DNA of 11,254 nt from the NCBI GenBank assembly GCA_025201865.1, contig MU602718.1, forward strand, positions 64,001-75,254, given 5' to 3'. This stretch comes from Ramicandelaber brevisporus (taxonomy: Eukaryota; Kickxellomycota; Ramicandelaberales; Ramicandelaberaceae). A model generated the notes under the pieces. That model did no database searches, was not told the origin of the DNA, and saw only the letters and a list, made by a program, of their open reading frames with translations. The stretch's first letter is position 1, and every line of letters starts with the position of its first letter. Position numbers and translations under genes: made by a program. Shown here piece after piece: positions 7,001 to 11,254 of this stretch.

Positions 7001-8687
7001 CTTCATCTTCGACATCGGCATCGCCATTGTTCATATCTCCACTAATCCACGCGCTAAATTCTTCGCTCGATCCAAACACATCAGGCAGCAAGAAATTGAG
7101 CAGAGCCCACAATTCATGCATGTTGTTCTGCAGTGGAGTACCAGTCATGAGCAGGCGACGACGCGTTGGGAACATGCGGACCATTTGAGACAGACTTGAA
7201 TTCTCATTCTTGATTCGATGCGCTTCATCTATCACAATATACTGCCAGTCAACCTTCTTGAGAGTGTTCTTCAGAATCAAGCACATTTCGTACGATGTCA
7301 CACAAATGTCAAAGGAGCGCGGCCGGAATCCACGACCAACATCCGTAGCCGGATCAAAGTCAAAGCGCTCACGAATGATGCCCTCACGAGTCTCCTTGTC
7401 TCCGTGCAAAAGCAGCGGTTCAAGAGTGGGCACCCAGCGCCGGATCTCAGTCATCCAATTGTGCAGAGTCGTCTTGGGCACTACAACCAAATGCGGACCA
7501 CCAATGCTGCGATAGTGCTTCAAATATCCCAAGAAACTGATCACTTGACAAGTCTTGCCCAATCCCATTTCATCTGAAACACATCCATTGATGCCTTGCG
7601 AATACAGCGATATCATCCAGTTCAGACCATCCAGCTGATAGTCACGGAGTGTTCCACCAGTCACATACCCTGGAGATTCACGGAAAATCATCTGTGCACC
7701 GGAGTTCTCCTCGCCGTCAACATCTGACAGTACAAACTCATCTTCATCCTTGCCAGCAGCTGTGCCACGGCGACCTGTGCCACGGCCACGACCAGCAGCA
7801 CCTCCGCGCTTCTTGGCACCAGCGCCAGTCTGGTTGCGTTGAACCCAGAACTGTTTCTTGTTGGCGACATCCATGGCAGCCTTCATCGCATCAGCATTGA
7901 CACGGTCCTTCAAGAAGTGAGAGAATACATCAGTCTGCTTGAGCAAGAATGCATACCGTTTATCGGGCATATCCTGAATAACACGGCGACTATCGCCAGG
8001 TGTTGCAGTGCCACTGGCTGTTGCACGAGATGGCGATTCTTCATCGTCATCATCCGAGTTGGATTCAGATGCGTCTTCATCCTCAGTTGGTGGATATGTA
8101 CCAAAGCCGCTGACGCCATTCTCAGCCTCTGAGTCCATTTCAGAATCGGAGACAGCTGGAGAGGCACCACGATACGAGCGAGACAATGAAGACTTGCCAG
8201 CTTTGCGACCACTACCAGCACCAGCAGCACCACGACGACCACTGGCACTGGCACCGGCACTGGCACCTGGAGGAGCAGGCGATGATTCCTTTGAGGATAT
8301 GTCAACCAGTGAGAACCCAGGGCTGGCTGTACGAGACACCACCTTGGCTGTGCTGTTATCAGAAATACGAGCAGATGAGCGACTTGGACGCAGAGCCTTG
8401 CCAGCCGCAGCAGAAGGTGGTGGCAAATGATTGCGAGAGCTTTGCCGTAAAGCAGGTGCATCAAAGTCCATGGCATCATCATTGTCATCATTATCAATGT
8501 CCATCTCACTGTCAGCCTCCGAGGTAAGCAAGTCGTCTTCAGAATCAGAGTACTTGTTGTTGCTGTTGTTGTTGTTGTTGTTGCGACGAGATGACGATCT
8601 TGAAGCGGCACTAGCGCCGCGACCACGGCCACGACCGCGACCTCTACCACGACCAGTCGAAGAAGCCGACGCAGCTGCTGTAGTCAT
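4089..8687 (-). CDS. ISW2: ISWI-family chromatin remodelling ATPase (SNF2 superfamily)
   Basis: Nuclear ATP-dependent remodeller that slides and spaces nucleosomes; complete, 1532 residues, stop TAG. I start at the ATG at 8685-8687: it is the first ATG after an in-frame stop (8727-8729), and the frame extends only to a TTG above it. Domains (approximate residues): RG-repeat and Asn/acidic N-terminus (1-235); helicase lobe 1 with DEMGLGKT (372-379), DEAH (487-490) and TGTPLQNN (515-522); lobe 2 with LLTTRAGGLGINL (about 780-792) and QAIDRAHRIGQKK (about 812-824); acidic linker with the family's GEEKAGELLKKFESLGL segment; HAND (about 1031-1105; YSIDEYYREVLR, IGYKVP); SANT (about 1225-1280; GFSTWSRREYWAFLRAVERHG); SLIDE (about 1345-1410; EIEDRFILVTVQRLGYG). 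Family members are usually 1000-1150 residues. The excess is in the N-terminus, an insertion in lobe 2's lead-in, another between HAND and SANT, and the C-terminal tail. The ISW1/ISW2 choice is not resolved; the family call is near certain. Confidence 0.97.
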   Translation of the reverse strand: MTTAAASASSTGRGRGRGRGRGRGASAASRSSSRRNNNNNNSNNKYSDSEDDLLTSEADSEMDIDNDDNDDAMDFDAPALRQSSRNHLPPPSAAAGKALRPSRSSARISDNSTAKVVSRTASPGFSLVDISSKESSPAPPGASAGASASGRRGAAGAGSGRKAGKSSLSRSYRGASPAVSDSEMDSEAENGVSGFGTYPPTEDEDASESNSDDDDEESPSRATASGTATPGDSRRVIQDMPDKRYAFLLKQTDVFSHFLKDRVNADAMKAAMDVANKKQFWVQRNQTGAGAKKRGGAAGRGRGTGRRGTAAGKDEDEFVLSDVDGEENSGAQMIFRESPGYVTGGTLRDYQLDGLNWMISLYSQGINGCVSDEMGLGKTCQVISFLGYLKHYRSIGGPHLVVVPKTTLHNWMTEIRRWVPTLEPLLLHGDKETREGIIRERFDFDPATDVGRGFRPRSFDICVTSYEMCLILKNTLKKVDWQYIVIDEAHRIKNENSSLSQMVRMFPTRRRLLMTGTPLQNNMHELWALLNFLLPDVFGSSEEFSAWISGDMNNGDADVEDEAAAEAAIAKATQESSQQQQQQEQQQGDGAPSASDTKIISQLQSAIRPFLLRRVKADVEHSLLPKLEHPLYVPLSSMQRLWYRKLIEKDIDTIIGNSATGDKAPGKTRLLNLCMQLRKCANHPYLFEGAEPGPPFTTDEHIVTNSGKMVYLDKLLRHYKAKGSRVLIFSQMSRMLDVIEDYCLFREFKYCRIDGSTDHEDRVNAIDDYNAPDSDKFAFLLTTRAGGLGINLVTADIVILFDSDWNPQVDLQAIDRAHRIGQKKQVHVYRLITENTIDEKVLETAARKLRLDQLVIQQGRMNSSAQAKLQKQKALQNKTELLNMIQHGADRILNSAEDDDAKLAAAAAATAKADKSGGVGGETGDGGVVEDDDFLTMIRAGEEKAGELLKKFESLGLGALESFTSDGRLSDWKEANATPGADGVDPAIMNSEVGSEFGGSEMGLDSNDPDASADRRALQELRWQQRELEPTKRQRKTTYSIDEYYREVLRAGQPKSASANKPHKPPKPKGLAPTPDHQFFPLRLKELQDAARRYYQKQIGYKVPMPNPDEFSEPEIEPDDDNDSDYRESGSKSAGKAGADADSASDAGSVMGDATAPAATASASAAGTAGAKGKGGKGKKKSASAAAPKKTYQDLVDEANREQELIDSSEPLTAEQEAEMTELLKQGFSTWSRREYWAFLRAVERHGRHNLDAIVQDIEGKTPEEVRAYSVVFWARYKDLADWERMIENIERAEQRLKRQDEVQELITTRIRACRDPLRQLTIPYTKKQGGAASKTGDNSSDAAFTEIEDRFILVTVQRLGYGSSDAYERLRAEIRRSPMMQFNFYLKTRSAQELGRRCQNLVQMFMRESQHRQNQTKTATATTASTATAAAATGAGAGATTATAPAHPSKKRKNPPAATTTAATNAIPADQTAAAALKASKMAAAAGAAIEAKSPTSHLHQSTLPFVAKDATPKMDHDAVQPPPAKMPRTD
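6927..6956 (-). repeat. Gln-rich tract inserted in the ISWI ATPase
   Basis: Ten codons giving six Gln, one Glu and three Gln. It lies within the insertion between the end of lobe 1 (after the segment FSAWISGD) and the conserved IRPFLLRRVKADVE segment. Confidence 0.8.
8556..8582 (-). repeat. Poly-Asn tract in the ISWI N-terminus
   Basis: Nine codons, eight Asn with one Ser, in the disordered N-terminus (about residues 36-44). It lies directly after the Arg-Gly repeat and Ser/Arg-rich stretch and before an acidic stretch. Confidence 0.8.
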
Positions 8688-9209
8688 TCCGTTGATTCTT
8701 TGGATCAAAGCGTCTGTTGGCTCTGTTTACGATGGTTGACGAGGTTTGTTTTGAAACTTTAAAAAAACAAAAACAAAACAAAAAACAATAACAATAACAA
8801 TAACAAAAACAAATTCGATACAAACAAAAAGGAGAGAAAAGATTCATTCAAGCTGCTCACAGCAGCAAACGGCGACCACAAACAATCCATTCATCCATCC
8901 ATTCAACACTCATTTGTCAATGTGGAGGATGCAGTAGATAAATGCATTCACTTCGATCTAAAACTGCCAGGCAGTCTGCGATTCATACTTTCCAATATAT
9001 CACTCGCGACTTCGTCATATTAGATACTCTGATGCGTGTCTTCTTTGTTACCAAATACAATGTGGATGAATGGATGGAGTCGATGCTTTGTCGGTTTTAT
9101 TCGCGTTATTTGTTGCCAAAGTGACTTGTTTGCTCTCTCTGATCTCTACTACTCGATTGAGGATTGACCACTACCAATAACAGCAGATCTACTCAGCAGC
9201 CAGCCAACT
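8688..9209. promoter_or_regulatory. Divergent promoter region between ISWI and the zinc-finger gene
   Basis: 522 bases between two divergent start codons, with no convincing gene inside; a 60-codon frame at 8942-9124 has nothing to support it. The ISWI side (8759-8831) is A-rich with AAC/AAT repeats, giving a T-rich leader for ISWI. The zinc-finger side has an overlapping CCAAT/TATA-like string (ccaatatatc, about 8992-9001), some 210 bases before its ATG, and a CT-rich patch at about 9130-9152 that could be the transcription start zone. These assignments rest only on sequence resemblance. Confidence 0.5.
8759..8831. repeat. A-rich (AACAAT)n / (AAAAAC)n simple repeat
   Basis: Poly-A runs broken by single C, then several copies of caataa units, then aaacaaaaagg. 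The tract is 70-145 bases upstream of the ISWI start codon. It is probably nucleosome-disfavouring promoter DNA or part of the 5' leader. Confidence 0.6.
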
Positions 9210-9705
9210 ATGTCGACCGTGAAGATCAAGACAGAGTCACTAACAGCAACAGCAGCAGCAGCAGCAGTCGACGTGCAAGTCAAGCTCGAGCCGAGTCTCT
9301 CAACAGCTGATATCAAACTCGAACAACACACTCCAGACATTGACACCAAGGTCGAATTTGACTCGGACACTGACATCAAACAGGAAGATATCAAATCTGA
9401 GAATGACAACGATGACACCGATGGCATTGACGAGTTCACAATAACTCCCAAGAAAAGGCGAAAGTGGATCTGTAAAAATCCTGGATGTGGTCGTAGTTTC
9501 AATTCTGGTAGCAGTCTGAGAATGCACCAACATGTACACAGGCTCCAAGCCAAACTTTATATATACGGAGAGACTTACACTTTGACTCGGCAGTCGTTAG
9601 ATGATCGATGGCCATGTCCTATTCCAGGCTGTGCGGCAACAGCCAAAACAGTTGATACTGGACGCAGTCATATACGGGCATATCATAGTGATACTTTGAA
9701 ACAGC

Positions 9706-9745
<40 letters not shown>

Positions 9746-11254
9746 GCAACAGCAGCAGCAGCCTCCAGCAAAGCAGACTCGGAACAGATATCATTTCGTT
9801 GATGTGGATGACTTTTATGTGGGTGATACTCATTGTGGCTACCATACTACCACTGAAGTGTTCCTTTGCCACGAATGCAGGCTGGTACCGGAATGTCTGT
9901 TAATTCACCTACAACAAAAACATGGATATGATGAGAAGTCAATTGACAATTCGATTCTGCCAGAAAATGCAGCGAATGCAAATGCCGATCCCAATGGAAA
10001 CCAGCACACTAGCAACTCACATCTCGCAGCAGCAATTCGTGACCCATATCTGCAGCAGCAACACCAAGATATTATTCAAGGCTGGTTGTGTGCTACATCC
10101 GACTGTGGTTATTGTGGGTATACGGTTAAGAGTAAGGATTGTCACCTGAGTAATATGCATCAAGGTGAGCAAATAACAACAGCTCCTGCTCTCGTATTAC
10201 GCCTTGTTTATGGTAAAACGCAAACCTCATGCTTTCTCATCACTCGCCTCGACCAAGCAAGTGGTGCTGTCACAACCAACAGTAACAGAGTGAATCAGCA
10301 TAAACTCAACTCCAGCCACAATGGAATGAACAATCAAGGTGGTGATGAGGATGATGCCAGTCAGAATGAGATCACAGATGCATCCAATCAGAAGCGACTG
10401 TTTATTTGTGATTATGTTAATTGCGAACTAGTCTTCAACACAGCTAAATTACTTTACATGCATCGACGCGAACACAAACTGGAGGTTGTTTTAAATGTAC
10501 ATGGCAATAATTTCACTCTTAGCCGTCAGTCTCCAAATGACCGATGGGAATGTCCAGTCTCAGATTGCGATTCAACGTATAAAACAGCTTATGGTACCCG
10601 CTTACATATTTTAAAGACTCATGGCACAGCAATCAAACAAAAGCGTGTCAAAAATGAAGACGACGACAACAATCAACTACTGCAACAAGTTAACAAGAGG
10701 AAACAGTATGCCTTACATTGCTTAAACGTGGACGATCTTTACGTTGGTGGTGCTAAATATGGATATCATACTACTACTGGAGTGTTCTTTTGTTATGGAT
10801 GTCGATTGGTACCAGAATGTCTACTAACTCATTTACAAGAGAAGCATGGATATGATGGGGAATCGATCGACAACTCTGCTCTACCAGGAAGTGCCACGAT
10901 GACTGGAAGCGATCCCAATGGAAACCAGCACACCAGCAACCCACATCTCGCGGCAGCTATTATCCAGCCACTTCAGCAGCAGCATCAGGATATTGTTCAA
11001 GGTTGGTCTTGTGCTGTACCCGAATGTGGCTATTGTTGTTCTACTAAAATGTCTGGAAATAAGCATCAGTTTACAGAGCATGAAAATGACTTGCTTTCAA
11101 CGGTTCCTGCTCTCGTACTTCGAATTGGGTATGCTAATTCGAAAAATTACCACTTCTTCATCACTCGTCTGGATACAACCAGCAGCATAAACAGCAGCAC
11201 TAATCGAGTGAATCAGCATAGTAATTATGACGTGAATAGTACTACTAGTAATAA
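9210..11254 (+). CDS. Tandem-module zinc-finger protein, function unknown, 3' end missing
   Basis: I do not recognise this gene. One frame of 681 codons is open from the ATG at 9210 (in-frame stop upstream at 9165-9167, A at -3) to the right edge. Residues 1-79 are acidic with five psi-K-x-E SUMO-consensus sites (K7, K25, K36, K57, K62). A basic cluster, KKRRK (81-85), is a likely nuclear signal. Two tandem modules follow (from about 86 and 397). Each has finger 1 (CX4CX12HX3H; C88/C93/H106/H110 and C400/C405/H418/H422), a TLxRQSxxDRWxCP block, finger 2 (CX4CX12HX4H; C136 and C448), a VDDxYVG...GYHTTT block, finger 3 (CX2CX9HX4H; C220 and C528), a block with DPNGNQHTSN, finger 4 (CX4CX12HX4H; C294 and C601) with an extra conserved Cys, and a PALVLR...ITRLD block. 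A nuclear DNA-binding or chromatin role is likely but inferred. The finger 3/4 pair recalls OrsD/DUF3505-type fungal domains. Confidence 0.85.
9465..10397 (+). repeat. Zinc-finger module, copy A
   Basis: First copy of the four-finger module (residues 86-396), with a 20-Gln tract between fingers 2 and 3. Aligned cysteines of finger 1 in copies A and B are 936 bases apart (312 codons). Conserved non-finger blocks occur in the same order as in copy B. Confidence 0.9.
9702..9761 (+). repeat. Poly-Gln tract (20 Q) in zinc-finger copy A
   Basis: Twenty Gln codons (residues 165-184), including an unbroken run of 13 CAA codons (9705-9743). They lie between fingers 2 and 3 of copy A and are absent from copy B. 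The pure CAA core points to recent slippage, so length may vary between strains. Confidence 0.9.
10398..11254 (+). repeat. Zinc-finger module, copy B (cut by the window edge)
   Basis: Second copy of the module (residue 397 onward). It has all four fingers and all conserved blocks, and reaches the Asn/Ser-rich linker with NRVNQH that also ends copy A. In place of the Gln tract it has a short Lys/Asp/Asn-rich spacer. Because the frame is still open after the linker, further copies could follow. Confidence 0.9.

Noticed and set aside
7910-8650. Minus-strand frame of 246 codons overlapping the ISWI N-terminus
   Set aside because: It is a shifted reading of the repetitive ISWI N-terminal codons with no recognisable domain; the ISWI frame explains the region.
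8688-8708. TTG-started extension of ISWI by seven residues
   Set aside because: A nuclear eukaryotic gene should start at ATG; the first ATG after the in-frame stop is at 8687.
8942-9124. 60-codon frame in the divergent promoter
   Set aside because: No homology that I recognise, no supporting signals, and a size expected by chance.
9702-9761. CAA repeat and other triplet repeats as a CRISPR or structured satellite
   Set aside because: They are simple in-frame codon repeats with no spacers; they encode poly-Gln inside a long protein.
9465-11254. Zinc-finger module as a transposase or integrase
   Set aside because: No DDE, HUH or tyrosine recombinase motif and no terminal repeats are visible in the window; only zinc fingers and unclassified blocks are seen.

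Overview
This is nuclear DNA from a eukaryote, most likely an early-diverging fungus, though the lineage is inferred and not proven. It holds three long genes with no visible introns. All three are rich in Gln, Ala, Ser and Asn tracts, carry nuclear localisation-like basic clusters, and resemble transcription or chromatin proteins. Spacers are 0.5-0.6 kb. I see no tRNA, rRNA, CRISPR array, transposase or bacterial-type operon signal.

Positions 1-3485, minus strand: a Mediator subunit 25-like protein with an N-terminal von Willebrand A-type domain, a long Gln-rich middle and a C-terminal SPOC/ACID-like domain. Its 3' end lies beyond the left edge. Positions 3486-4088 are non-coding. They hold the 3' region of the next gene and a strongly purine/pyrimidine-asymmetric promoter and leader, with a G-quadruplex-type motif just upstream of the MED25-like start codon.

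Positions 4089-8687, minus strand: a complete ISWI-family chromatin remodelling ATPase of 1532 residues. It has helicase lobes 1 and 2, HAND, SANT and SLIDE, plus unusually long low-complexity extensions and insertions. Positions 8688-9209 are a divergent promoter region shared with the next gene.

Positions 9210-11254, plus strand, open at the right edge: a zinc-finger protein I do not recognise. It has an acidic N-terminal segment with a periodic array of SUMO-consensus (psi-K-x-E) sites and a basic cluster. Two tandem copies follow of a module of about 312 residues, each with four zinc fingers in a fixed order and several conserved non-finger blocks. This is the most novel part of the window.

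MED25 (activator-to-polymerase II bridge), ISWI (nucleosome spacing) and a probable DNA-binding, SUMO-regulated zinc-finger protein would all act in nuclear transcription. In eukaryotes such adjacency is not by itself evidence that they work together.
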